Below are positions 44,174 through 52,524 of a stretch of DNA of 64,000 nt, piece by piece. Each line of letters starts with the position of its first letter. Positions within the stretch are counted from its first letter, which is position 1. The position numbers were made by a program, and so were the translations under genes. The DNA is from Metaruminococcus_A sp050943475 (GTDB lineage Bacteria > Bacillota > Clostridia > Oscillospirales > Ruminococcaceae). The stretch lies in NCBI GenBank assembly GCA_050943475.1, contig JBMNPF010000006.1, forward strand, positions 116,757-180,756, given 5' to 3'. The notes beneath the pieces are model-generated. The model saw only the letters and a list, made by a program, of their open reading frames with translations. It was not told where the DNA came from and ran no database searches.

Positions 44174-44228
44174 GCCGAACGGCTCCCGTTCCATTTTGGC
44201 TGTTTGGCCCGGAAAAATAAGCGCAGTA

Positions 44229-44274
44229 AAATCCCCCAAGAGCGGGCTGACAGCCGCACTTGGGGGATTGGTTT
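44229..44274 (+). terminator. Terminator of the exonuclease gene
   Basis: An outer stem AAATCCCCCAAG with CTTGGGGGATT and an inner GCGG/CCGC stem, followed by GGTTT; the T tract is weak. Confidence 0.78.
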
Positions 44275-44309
44275 ATGGTCGGGTTGGGTGAAAGGTCCGT
44301 TTGTTGTGA

Positions 44310-44831
44310 TTAGGCAGAATCTCCGGCAAAGGTACGGCGGTAGCGTACGCAGGACAGCATTTTTCCCTGTTCAATTTCTTTGCGGGCGCCGTCCAGAGAG
44401 AAACCACAGTGCTCGTAAAACCCACAGGCAGAACGGTTGGCCTCCAGCGCCCAGAGGGTAACGCAGCGGAATCCGCTTAACTGGAAATAACCGAGCATCG
44501 CGTCTATCAATTCCCGGCCATAGCCATTCCCATGGTATTGCTCCAACAGGTAAATGGCTACAATTTCACCCGTCGTGGCGTCAGCGTCTGCGTCCCGGGA
44601 AGGAGCAAACCCAATTAATCCAATGGCGTTTCCGTTTAGGCGGACGAGGAACCGCGTTATTGTTTTGTCCAGCAGGTTTTTCCGGTACCGGGCCGTCCAC
44701 CATTCCGGCGAAGCTGCAGCCAGGTAATCCGCCGGCATAATGTCACGGTAGGCCTGCTGCCAGCAGGTGGAATGGATAGTCCCCAACAGCCCAGCGTTTT
44801 TGGAGGACGCGGGTTCCAGTGTAACGCGCAT
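44310..44831 (-). CDS. GNAT-family N-acetyltransferase
   Basis: 173 residues. The beta4-alpha3 region IVAIYLLEQYHGNGYGRELIDAML has the acetyl-CoA-binding Q/R-x-x-G-x-G/A motif (QYHGNGYG). LWALEANRSACGFYEHCGFSLDGARKE is the C-terminal NxxA.xFYxxxGF signature. The start ATG overlaps the rarA stop by one base (TAATG), so it is translated after RarA. The substrate is unknown. Confidence 0.9.
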   Translation of the reverse strand: MRVTLEPASSKNAGLLGTIHSTCWQQAYRDIMPADYLAAASPEWWTARYRKNLLDKTITRFLVRLNGNAIGLIGFAPSRDADADATTGEIVAIYLLEQYHGNGYGRELIDAMLGYFQLSGFRCVTLWALEANRSACGFYEHCGFSLDGARKEIEQGKMLSCVRYRRTFAGDSA

Positions 44832-46171
44832 TAGAACGGCCCCCTTTCTTTTTTTGCGTGCTGTCTGCGCCATGCATCAATCTGTTCCATCCGTTCCTTG
44901 ACCCGCTTCTCACTGCCCTGTACGGTCGGGGTATAGTAGCGCCGTCCCAGCAGGGAATCCGGCAGGCATTGCATATCGGTGAGTTTATCCTCGGCATTGT
45001 GGGCATATTGGTAGCCCTCGCCGTAATGGAGTTCCTGCATGAGCTTAGTCGGCGCATTGCGGATTTGCAGCGGTACCGGTTCGGCCAGCATTTCCAGCGC
45101 GTCTTTGCGAGCTTTCCCATAGGCGACGTACAGCGCGTTGGATTTTGGCGCCAGCGTTAAAAAGGTGACGCAGTGGGTCAGGTTGACGTTGCACTCCGGC
45201 ATCCCAATGAAGTGGCAGGCCTGGTAGGTTGCCACGGCAAGCTCCAGCGCGCGGCTGTCCGCCATGCCGATGTCCTCGCTCGAAAACCGGATGAGGCGCC
45301 TGGCCACATAAAGCGGATCTTCTCCGGCTTCCAGCATCCGGGAAAGCCAGTAAATGGCGGCGTCCACGTCGCTGTTGCGCATGGATTTATGGAGCGCGGA
45401 AATCAGGTTGTAGTGTTCCTCACCATTTTTGTCATACAGCAGGGATTTTTTGCTGGTACACTGCTCCAGAATTTCTTCGGTTACGGTGGTTTTTTCCTCG
45501 TCGGTCTCGCCATTGAGCACCACCATTTCCAGCGTGCTCAGCGCCACTCGTGCGTCCCCGTTTGCAAAGTTCGCAATCATGGCGAGCATCCCGTCCGAAA
45601 TGTCAATCTGCTGCCTGCCGAAGCCGCGCGGATCGGTGAGGGCGTGGCGCAGCAGCGTGGTTAAATCCTCCACCGAAAGCGCCTGCAATACAAAGACGCG
45701 GCAGCGGGAAAGCAACGCTGAATTGATTTCGAACGACGGGTTTTCGGTGGTCGCCCCAATGAGGATGATGCTCCCTTTTTCCACATAGGGGAGAAAAGCA
45801 TCCTGCTGCGCCTTGTTGAAGCGGTGGATTTCATCCACAAACAGAATGGTCTTTTCCCCCAGCAGGCGGCTGCTTTCGGCGCGGCTCATCACTTCCTTGA
45901 TCTCTTTGATGCCGCTCGTCACCGCGCTGAAATCAATAAAGTTTGCCTTTGTACGCCCCGCAATGATACGCGCCAGAGTTGTTTTGCCAACTCCCGGCGG
46001 CCCCCAGAAAATCATGGAGGACACCTGGTCGGAATCAATGAGCTTCCGCAGGACCTTGCCTTTGCCGAGCAGATGCTGCTGGCCCACATAGTCCTCCAGC
46101 GTTTCCGGCCGCAGGCGACTTGCCAAGGGCTGGCTTATCTCGCTGCTTTCAAAGAGCGACTGCTGGCGCAT
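44831..46171 (-). CDS. rarA: Replication-associated recombination protein A (AAA+ ATPase)
   Basis: 446-residue MgsA/WRNIP1-family clamp-loader-like ATPase acting at stalled forks. Walker A is GPPGVGKTT, Walker B is ILFVDEIHRFN, sensor 1 is LIGATTENPSFEIN and the arginine finger region is LLSRCRVFVL. The C-terminal tetramerisation domain has LHKSMRNSDVDAAIYWLSRMLEAGEDP. The N-terminal QQSLFE resembles a sliding-clamp contact. The ATG follows AAAGGTGGG. A GNAT gene is coupled downstream. Confidence 0.95.
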   Translation of the reverse strand: MRQQSLFESSEISQPLASRLRPETLEDYVGQQHLLGKGKVLRKLIDSDQVSSMIFWGPPGVGKTTLARIIAGRTKANFIDFSAVTSGIKEIKEVMSRAESSRLLGEKTILFVDEIHRFNKAQQDAFLPYVEKGSIILIGATTENPSFEINSALLSRCRVFVLQALSVEDLTTLLRHALTDPRGFGRQQIDISDGMLAMIANFANGDARVALSTLEMVVLNGETDEEKTTVTEEILEQCTSKKSLLYDKNGEEHYNLISALHKSMRNSDVDAAIYWLSRMLEAGEDPLYVARRLIRFSSEDIGMADSRALELAVATYQACHFIGMPECNVNLTHCVTFLTLAPKSNALYVAYGKARKDALEMLAEPVPLQIRNAPTKLMQELHYGEGYQYAHNAEDKLTDMQCLPDSLLGRRYYTPTVQGSEKRVKERMEQIDAWRRQHAKKERGPF

Positions 46172-46455
46172 AGTACACCCACCTTTCCCTGTTTCTTACA
46201 TACACTCTTATTCTAGCCCATTTTGTCAAGAAAGAAAAGAGGAAAGGCACTTTCTTACAGGTGGTTGCTTTCCGTCCCAAGATGAAAGGCCGACCTGTAG
46301 GAAAAGGACTTCCGGTAAACGGCCTGGTGCGGTGGGTGTTTCACAGCCGTCCGCCAAAAGGGAACCGGGCGGGAATGTTTCCCGCCCGGCTTGTTTTGAG
46401 AAACCCTGTTACAGGGTGTTTGTGTGTGCGGTCTTTTTGTATTCCGTTTGTTTTT
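46172..46455. other. Intergenic region with a GC-rich hairpin
   Basis: No gene seen. A hairpin at about 46365-46395 (CCGGGCGGGAA with TTCCCGCCCGG) precedes CTTGTTTT on the plus strand; on the minus strand it follows the decayed DUF4491 gene. Confidence 0.55.
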
Positions 46456-46734
46456 TTATGCAGGATTGGCTGAAAATCATCCTTTCCGGACTCGTTCCTT
46501 TTACTCCCTCAGTTCTCCAATGCTCCACAAGCAGGTAAAGCCGAGAATGCTCATCAGCGCGGAGAAAAAGGTACTGCCAATAAAAAGCGAACCGCCCAGC
46601 GCCGCCAGTCCCACGAAGAGAAAGACCGGCCATATTTTCTCACTGAAGTCGTATTCATACTTGATAACCACCGGGTGGAATCATCCGATGATGAGCAAAG
46701 AGAACAGCCCGATCAGAAGCCCTGTAAAATACAT
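46456..46734 (-). pseudogene. Decayed DUF4491 small membrane protein gene (three in-frame stops)
   Basis: AGGAGG and an ATG open a frame MYFTGLLIGLFSLLIIG, then TGA (46681-46683), FHPVVIKYEYDFSEKIWPVF, a second hydrophobic part ending LWSIGELRE, TAA, KERVRKG, TGA, FSANPA, TAA. The order GLFHP(I/V)VIK...WSIGELFEQ.KRV.KGWFP.NP is that of DUF4491 proteins as remembered, so all three stops fall at positions where the family has coding residues (a hydrophobic residue, Gln, Trp). There is no frameshift. The start lies 15 bases after the catalase stop, so it was probably operonic with it. Confidence 0.8.
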
Positions 46735-46749
46735 TCACATATCCTCCTG

Positions 46750-48390
46750 CTATTCCTTTTGATCCTGCATGGCGGCTTCCAGCTGCCCGGCAAAGTCTTC
46801 GGACGCTTTTCGGAAATACCCCAGTACGGTGCGGCGGGTATCCATTGGCGCAGTGCAAAGTTCGGAAGCAATGTTGCGGACAAGATGTTCCCGCTCCTCT
46901 TCAGAAAGGGCGTTATACCGTTCGCCGGCCTGCATAAAGTTTTCCGGCTTTTCAATTTCTGAACGCTGGATGGTCCCGTCTAAATGCCGCCCGTTCCCGC
47001 TGGTGACAACCGAGCCCGGTGTCCAGCCTGTTTCGTGGTTGACCGGGATGCTTCGGAAATCCGGCCCCAAGCGGCGGCGCTGGGCGTCCCAGTAAATGTT
47101 GGCGCGCCCCTGTAACATTTTATCGTCCGAGAGTTCCACCCCCTCCAGCAGGTTGTTCGGCGAAAACGCCAGCTTTTCCACCTGTTCCTTGTAATCCTCC
47201 GGATTGCGGTTGAGGGTGAGCTTGCCAACCGGTAAAAGCGGGAATTGTTCTTCACTCCAGATTTTGGTGTCATCCAATGGATCGTAGGGGAGGCCTTCGG
47301 CGTCATCCGGGTTCATGAGCTGTACCCGCAGCTCGAACTCCACCGTCTCCCCGCGTGCGAGGGTGTCGTATAAATCCCGCCCTGCAATATCCGGGTTTTC
47401 GCCGGCCAGCTTTGCCGCTTCCTCGGCGTCAATAAATTCGGTACCGGCTACCGGGATCCAGTGATATTTGACATAGCGCCGCACTCCCTCGGCGTTTTTC
47501 CAGACATAGGTGTTGACCCCATACGACCTCAGATGACGCAGGCTTTTGATGGTTCCCACATCCGAGTACAACCAGGTGATAAAATGGGTAGCTTCGGGCG
47601 CACGCGCGGCAAATTCCCAGAACCGGCTGGAATCCATGAGATTGTTGACCGGGGAGGGAGAAAGCGCGCCGATAGCCTCTGGAAACCGGATAGCGTCCCG
47701 TATGAGAAACACCGGTATATGGTTGCAGAGCAGGTCAAAGTTGCCGTTCGGCGTATAAAATTTGGTGGAAAAACCGCGTACGTTGCGGGAGGTGTCCGGC
47801 GTGCCCTTGTTGCTGACGGCCAGGGAGAAGCGGGAGAGGGTCGGCGTGCGCTGGTTCGGGTTCTGCAAAAAGTTTAAGGTGGTATATGCTTTCATGGACT
47901 CATAGGGCTGGAAAAAACCAAACGCCCCATATCCCTTGACGTGTACCGCCCGTTCCAACGGTTTGCTATGTACAAAGGTCTCCAGTGTTTCATGAAGAAC
48001 GCCGTCCTGTTCCAGCACCGGGCCGCCTGGTCCCACCGTCTGGGAGTGGAGTGTCTGCTGCTCCTCTCGGCGGGCGTCTTGCCCTTTTGTTTCCCGGCTT
48101 GAGGCAGGCGGCTGGGGGTTCCGGAGCGGCTGCACGTTACCAAACCGGGGGATGGCCATTGCCGGTCGGGGATCCATTTGAGTCTGGCGCCCTGCGGCTG
48201 CCTGTGGCATGATGTCCGGCATTTCCCCATCGGTACAATCCCGTCCGTATCTTCGCCGGTCCTGCGAGGTTCGAGTGTGCATCTGCTGCATCCGTTCCAT
48301 ATAGGAATGTGGGGAGTAGTTCGGCGCCGGCCGCCCGGTACGCCCGCTGTTTTCCAGCCGGAACCATCCGTTCTGTCCGTTTTGTTCCAT
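46750..48390 (-). CDS. Catalase, monofunctional haem type, with long N-terminal extension
   Basis: 546 residues behind AAAGGAGG. Residues about 130-500 are a haem catalase: the distal histidine is in ERAVHVKGYGAFGFF, the conserved asparagine in CNHIPVFLIRDAIRFPE, and the proximal haem tyrosine in GRANIYWDAQRRRLGP, with IPVNHETGW following. It dismutates hydrogen peroxide. The first 130 residues are low-complexity, rich in Gln, Pro, Arg and Met, and are not part of the standard fold. The usual GAGAHGYFE reads GYGAFGFFQ. A catalase is notable in a presumed strict anaerobe and may protect against oxygen exposure. Confidence 0.92.
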   Translation of the reverse strand: MEQNGQNGWFRLENSGRTGRPAPNYSPHSYMERMQQMHTRTSQDRRRYGRDCTDGEMPDIMPQAAAGRQTQMDPRPAMAIPRFGNVQPLRNPQPPASSRETKGQDARREEQQTLHSQTVGPGGPVLEQDGVLHETLETFVHSKPLERAVHVKGYGAFGFFQPYESMKAYTTLNFLQNPNQRTPTLSRFSLAVSNKGTPDTSRNVRGFSTKFYTPNGNFDLLCNHIPVFLIRDAIRFPEAIGALSPSPVNNLMDSSRFWEFAARAPEATHFITWLYSDVGTIKSLRHLRSYGVNTYVWKNAEGVRRYVKYHWIPVAGTEFIDAEEAAKLAGENPDIAGRDLYDTLARGETVEFELRVQLMNPDDAEGLPYDPLDDTKIWSEEQFPLLPVGKLTLNRNPEDYKEQVEKLAFSPNNLLEGVELSDDKMLQGRANIYWDAQRRRLGPDFRSIPVNHETGWTPGSVVTSGNGRHLDGTIQRSEIEKPENFMQAGERYNALSEEEREHLVRNIASELCTAPMDTRRTVLGYFRKASEDFAGQLEAAMQDQKE

Positions 48391-48782
48391 GTTGTTGCCT
48401 CCTTTGTTCCGTGGGTCACATCGCCCGGAATACGCTGCCGCATTCGGGCGGTCATTTATTATTTTATGCGGAAAAGCTGTGGAGGTTCCAATTCGGAGCA
48501 TGATTTCCAGGAAAAGTCCCGAAATTGTTTCCTGGCTTCTTTGTGCCGCATAAAAGAAACGGCGGGCTGTCTCTTGGACAGATTGCCGCAGTCATCCGCC
48601 TTTCATACCCGGAAAATTCGCCGCTGCCGTGCTGCAACAAAACTTTGCCTGAATGAAAGCCGATTTTCTACAATCATCCAACAGAGTCGGGTATTTTTCC
48701 GGCGGAAGTGGGTGGGATTGCGAATGGAAAAAGGTTCTGCCATGGCGCCGCCCCGCCATATACTGGAGTGAGGTGGTCTCCA
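48391..48782. other. Divergent intergenic region between catalase and lipase
   Basis: No gene supported. It contains the promoters of both flanking genes, which were not located with confidence. No clear PerR- or Fur-like palindrome was recognised by eye. Confidence 0.45.
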
Positions 48783-49484
48783 ATGACAACAAATGACGTT
48801 CTTCACGCAATGGAGCTTGCCGAGCTGGCCTATCTTGAGACACAGCCCATGCTTTCCAACAGCGTTCTGACCGTAATTGATGACGCTCAAACCGGGGTGC
48901 AGTGTTACATCCGCAAAGCAGGGGATTTGCTGGACATTACCTTTCGCGGCTCAAATTCCGCTAAGGATTGGCGCCATAACCTGATGTTTTGGACAAAATG
49001 CATCCCTTACGGCAACACCTGCTCCAAGGTTCGCGTCCATACCGGTTTTTTAAACGCCTATAAGAGCAAACAGGTTCGAAACCGCCTGTTGAACATGGTT
49101 ACGCCGGAGATACGGAGAATTCATATCTGTGGCCACTCCTACGGGGCGGCACTGTCCGTTCTCTGCGCGGTGGATTTGCAGTACAATTTCCCCGGCCGGG
49201 ACATTGAAGCAATTGTTTTCGGCTGTCCCCGGGTTGGCAACCGTGCGTTTCAAAAATCCTATAACAGCCGGGTGTTTAAAACCCTCCGTGTGGAAAACGG
49301 AAACGATATTGTCACCAAAGTTCCATTTGCCCTGTGGGGGTACCGGCATGTCGGCGCCAAGCTTCACGTCGGAGCACCGCGCCTGCCCTGTATGGTGTCC
49401 TTTGAACAGCACCGCCAGCAGCGGTATTATTCGTCTTTGTTTCTGCGGCTGCTTCCGCCCGGTGTTTCGCCGGAGGCTTGGTAA
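48783..49484 (+). CDS. Class 3 lipase-like alpha/beta hydrolase
   Basis: 233 residues. The nucleophile elbow is HICGHSYGAALSVL (GHSYG). LDITFRGSNSAKDWRHNLMFW is the lipase_3 oxyanion region, FGCPRVGNRAF the family signature with the acid in VENGNDIVTKVPF (D), and the final histidine is in SFEQHRQQRYY. No signal peptide. GAGGTGG lies before the ATG. It probably hydrolyses intracellular glycerides or esters; the substrate is unproven. Confidence 0.9.
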   Translation: MTTNDVLHAMELAELAYLETQPMLSNSVLTVIDDAQTGVQCYIRKAGDLLDITFRGSNSAKDWRHNLMFWTKCIPYGNTCSKVRVHTGFLNAYKSKQVRNRLLNMVTPEIRRIHICGHSYGAALSVLCAVDLQYNFPGRDIEAIVFGCPRVGNRAFQKSYNSRVFKTLRVENGNDIVTKVPFALWGYRHVGAKLHVGAPRLPCMVSFEQHRQQRYYSSLFLRLLPPGVSPEAW

Positions 49485-49634
49485 TCATTGGAGAATTCCC
49501 AATGATGGTCAAATGTTGGAGGCGTCGGCTTTGCCGGCAGGCGTTCTTTGACAGCAAGCCGGATGTACCTGCCGGGTGTATTGCCGTGTACCAATTTTTC
49601 CCTGCGGCATAACATAAAGCGGGGGGAATCCAAT

Positions 49635-49766
49635 ATGCTGTTTGTGGTGCTCCTCTGTATAACGGCGCTGATGGTCCTGCTGTTTGCTGTACGCGGCTGC
49701 ATGCAGAAGTTGGCCGCACGTTACCGGGCAGAACCGCCGGATGAAGCCGTACAGAAGAAAACCTGA
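49635..49766 (+). CDS. Small single-span membrane protein (43 residues)
   Basis: An ATG behind GGGGGGAA opens MLFVVLLCITALMVLLFAV, a membrane span, then a short basic/acidic tail (CMQKLAARYRAEPPDEAVQKK). A hairpin with AAGAGCC/GGCTCTT follows directly. It is a plausible small gene, though no family is recognised and chance cannot be excluded. Confidence 0.55.
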   Translation: MLFVVLLCITALMVLLFAVRGCMQKLAARYRAEPPDEAVQKKT

Positions 49767-49864
49767 AAAGAGCCGGCGGGTTTTCGCTGGCTCTTGGTTT
49801 GTTATTTTTCAATGGCTTCCTGCACGAGGATGTGTTATACTGTGAAAAAAGGAGGTGTTCTCCA

Positions 49865-51229
49865 ATGACACAGGATTTACTTGCACAACTTCAGAAATGG
49901 CATGAAGATGACGAATACCAGAAAATTATCGATGCAATTTACGCTATCCCCGAAGCCGAATGGGATTACGAACTCCGGATGCATCTTGCGCGGGCGCTCA
50001 ACAACGCAGGTGATATGAAAGGTGCCATAGAACAGCTTCGGATCGTTGAGGAACAGGGAAAAGAGGATCCCTTATGGCATTTCCGTATGGGGTATGCCTA
50101 TTATTATCTGGATCGGGAGGAGGAAGCGCTTCCGTACTTTGAACGTGCACAGCAGTTGGACCCGGAAGACCAAGCCACCCCGATGTTTCTTGACCTGTGC
50201 GGGGAAGAAATGGAGCGCAAAACGGGACAGGCCCAGGTGGATTTTGCCCCGGAACTTTATACCGACGCGGAAATTGAAGCGGTTGAAGCCCATATTGAAC
50301 AGCACTTTGGCCATTTTTCCAACGTGTTTCATGAAATTGCTTCTCCGGATATCCATGTGGACATTGCCATTGTGGAACCAACCCCGGAGCGCAATTACTA
50401 TACCCTGGTCACCATGGGAATGGGTGCGCACCGCATGAACATCCCGGAAGAGCTGCGGGACAAAAAGCTCGACCGGGCAGAAATGCTTATTTGTCTGCCG
50501 CCGGATTGGGAAATCCAGGGGCAGGACGAGCGGTGGTACTGGCCGCTGCGATGGCTTAAAATCATGGCGCGGCTGCCGGGAGAGGAGGATTCCTGGCTTG
50601 GCTGGGGGCATACCGTTCCAAACGGCGGCCCGTTTGCAGAAAACACCTATCTTTCCGGCGTCATGCTGGCGTCCCCGGGCGGCTTCGGAGAAGCGGCTTC
50701 GGTCTGTCCGCTGCCGGACGGGGATGAAATTAACTTTTACCAGATCATCCCGCTCTATGAACAGGAAATGGACTTCAAAATACAAAATGGTGCCGAAGCG
50801 CTGCTCGACCGAATGCAGAATATCCAAATTGGGGTTGTGGATTTAAACCGTCCAAACGCCTGCGGCTTTGAATCGGTGAAGCAGTTTACCCATGCGGCAG
50901 AGGAGATTAAGCCGCTGCTTGAACACTGGGAAGGGCCGGAGGGCTGCATTGCAACCGACCGTATCCTGGTGGACGGCTGCAAGGTGGGGTATATGTACCG
51001 GGAGGAGCCGGACGGGGACTTTCCGGACAGCGGCTGGCGTTTTACCGCAGGAGACGAAAGTGAGGAATATATGGCAAACCCGGATCACAGCGGCGTTTAT
51101 GCGTTGAATACCGTCTGCAATTACGACCCGGAAATTATCCCGCTGCTCCACGCCCCCTATGGCACCGCTTACCTGCGGGATCAGCACGGCGCTTTCCGGC
51201 AGGTGGAGTTTGACCCGGAAATTGAATAA
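49865..51229 (+). CDS. TPR - SUFU-like - DUF2185 (Imm33-like) fusion protein
   Basis: 454 residues behind AAAGGAGGTG. Residues 1-115 form TPR-like helices (LARALNNAGDMKGAIEQLR, LWHFRMGYAYYYLDREEEALPYFERAQQLDP). The middle (about 125-330) resembles suppressor-of-fused domains, with VDIAIVEPTPERNYYTLVTMGMGAHRM and ERWYWPLRWLKIMARLP. The C-terminal 95 residues match DUF2185: CIATDRILVDGCKVGYMYRE, GWRFTAGDESEEYM and YALNTVCNYDPEIIPLL. SUFU and DUF2185 domains are both recorded as immunity modules in polymorphic toxin systems, but no toxin is adjacent. The promoter has the TGTGTTATACTGT -10 box. Confidence 0.85.
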   Translation: MTQDLLAQLQKWHEDDEYQKIIDAIYAIPEAEWDYELRMHLARALNNAGDMKGAIEQLRIVEEQGKEDPLWHFRMGYAYYYLDREEEALPYFERAQQLDPEDQATPMFLDLCGEEMERKTGQAQVDFAPELYTDAEIEAVEAHIEQHFGHFSNVFHEIASPDIHVDIAIVEPTPERNYYTLVTMGMGAHRMNIPEELRDKKLDRAEMLICLPPDWEIQGQDERWYWPLRWLKIMARLPGEEDSWLGWGHTVPNGGPFAENTYLSGVMLASPGGFGEAASVCPLPDGDEINFYQIIPLYEQEMDFKIQNGAEALLDRMQNIQIGVVDLNRPNACGFESVKQFTHAAEEIKPLLEHWEGPEGCIATDRILVDGCKVGYMYREEPDGDFPDSGWRFTAGDESEEYMANPDHSGVYALNTVCNYDPEIIPLLHAPYGTAYLRDQHGAFRQVEFDPEIE

Positions 51230-51237
51230 AAAAACAA

Positions 51238-51250
51238 GGCTCTGTAAATT
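51238..51250 (+). repeat. 13-bp direct repeat, left copy
   Basis: GGCTCTGTAAATT, repeated exactly at 51854-51866; together they bracket the HD-domain gene. Confidence 0.7.
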
Positions 51251-51303
51251 GCCATCGCCGCATAAGGACTTTTCTTTCTTGAAATTTCGTGAGGTTGTAA
51301 TCT

Positions 51304-51777
51304 ATGGAAAATCGGCTTGAAATATTACGCAATGAGATTGATAAGATTATTTTGAAGGGGAAATCAGAGCATATCCGTATGTATATTTCTCACATGTATG
51401 GCGTTGCACGATTTTGTACATTGTTGGCGATGAAACGGAATTTGAATGCTGAACTTGCTGCAACCTGCGGAATGCTTCACGATATCTTTTATATGTCCGG
51501 TGGTACCAGCGATAATCACGCCGCAAAGGGTGCGGAACAAGCAGAAATGCTCCTGAAGGCAATGAGATTATACAGCGATGACGAAATTAAAATAGTTGTT
51601 ACCGCTATTTCAAGACACAGCGATAAAAGCCATATTCACGAACCATATGACGAATTATTGAAAGATGCAGATGTCATGGATCACTGTTTGTACAATACTG
51701 CGTTTCCCATAGCACAACGGGAAATGGAACGGTATCGTAATCTTCTGGCAGAATTTGAAATGAACGATACTAGATGA
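51304..51777 (+). CDS. HD-domain metal-dependent phosphohydrolase-like protein
   Basis: 157 residues. The HD pattern is visible: H30 in YISHMYGVARFCT, HD in CGMLHDIFYMSG, a later histidine (SRHSDKSHIH) and D in LLKDADVMDHCLYN. Members hydrolyse nucleotides or related phosphates. The gene is AT-richer, with codon use unlike its neighbours, lacks an obvious ribosome site other than GAGG, and is bracketed by 13-bp direct repeats, which suggests recent acquisition. The substrate is unknown. Confidence 0.8.
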   Translation: MENRLEILRNEIDKIILKGKSEHIRMYISHMYGVARFCTLLAMKRNLNAELAATCGMLHDIFYMSGGTSDNHAAKGAEQAEMLLKAMRLYSDDEIKIVVTAISRHSDKSHIHEPYDELLKDADVMDHCLYNTAFPIAQREMERYRNLLAEFEMNDTR

Positions 51778-51796
51778 GTATATTCTTGCACAAATC

Positions 51797-51837
51797 AACA
51801 CCCCCCGAAGAAATCAATTCTTTCGGAGGGTGTTTTT
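51797..51837 (+). terminator. Terminator of the HD gene
   Basis: AACACCC-CCCGAAGAA pairs with TTCTTTCGGAGGGTGTT, followed by TTTT. Confidence 0.88.
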
Positions 51838-51853
51838 CTAAATTTTCTTATCT

Positions 51854-51866
51854 GGCTCTGTAAATT
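51854..51866 (+). repeat. 13-bp direct repeat, right copy
   Basis: Same sequence as at 51238-51250. Here it forms the left half of a near-palindrome (GGCTCTGTAAA/TTTACAGGGCC), which the left copy lacks. Confidence 0.7.
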
Positions 51867-51910
51867 TACAGGGCCTTGGTTTTATTCAGCTATGGGAGGA
51901 GGCATGTCGA

Positions 51911-52141
51911 TTATTGGGAATCATCAGAGGCGTTTGCCCCCTCAAACAAAACACTGACTTCAATGCCCAGCATGTCTGCAATTCGTTCCAGGGTTGACAG
52001 GGTGGGGTTGCCCGCACCTTTTTCCAGGGTGCGCAGGTGCGAGGGATTCATTCCAAGCTCGCCTGCTAATGCTTCCTGCGACCAGCCTTCGGCGATTCGG
52101 TGTTTCCGAATATTTGCTCCAATGATTTCTCCATTTGTCAT
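51911..52141 (-). CDS. Small XRE-family transcriptional regulator
   Basis: 76 residues, almost entirely a Cro/C1 helix-turn-helix domain: IRKHRIAEGWSQEALAGELGMNPSHLRTLEKGAGNPTLS, then TLERIADMLGIEVSVLF. The ATG 8 bases behind AAGGGGG is preferred over one 6 bases upstream. Targets are unknown. Confidence 0.9.
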   Translation of the reverse strand: MTNGEIIGANIRKHRIAEGWSQEALAGELGMNPSHLRTLEKGAGNPTLSTLERIADMLGIEVSVLFEGANASDDSQ

Positions 52142-52147
52142 ATTCAT

Positions 52148-52524
52148 TACCCCCTTGATGTTATCTCTATTATAAATGAGCCAAATTTATTGCGCCAGAC
52201 CAATGTATAGGCTTGTACCCCCAAAAACGGCATTCTTTTTATGGCTTTGCTGCTATTCTGTTGGGGTGTATGCCGGACTGGATTGTGGCCATTCCGGCGC
52301 CGTCAAAGCGGATGGTTCCTGTTTTGTATTCCAGTGGCGCAGGCTCGCTGAAATGAGGCAGAATTCGTTTGCGGTGCTGTGCGAAACTACAACGGTTTTT
52401 GCAGCAAAACCATCGTTTCTTGCAATTTTGCACAGGGCAATGGAATTGTTGTCCCGTTTGTGCTACACTTTGAGCAGAAGAACAGCACCGCTCTCAGGAA
52501 AATGCGGCGAAAGGTTGGTTGAAA
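52148..52524. other. Divergent intergenic region before the rhamnosidase
   Basis: A 120-codon open frame spans it but shows no domain or ribosome site. TGTGCTACACT near 52468 could be an extended -10 for the rhamnosidase. Confidence 0.45.

Noticed and set aside
46456..46734. Selenocysteine or UGA-to-Trp recoding of the DUF4491 gene
   Set aside because: A TAA also interrupts the frame, TGA is a normal stop in many neighbouring genes, and no SECIS-like hairpin was evident after the first TGA.
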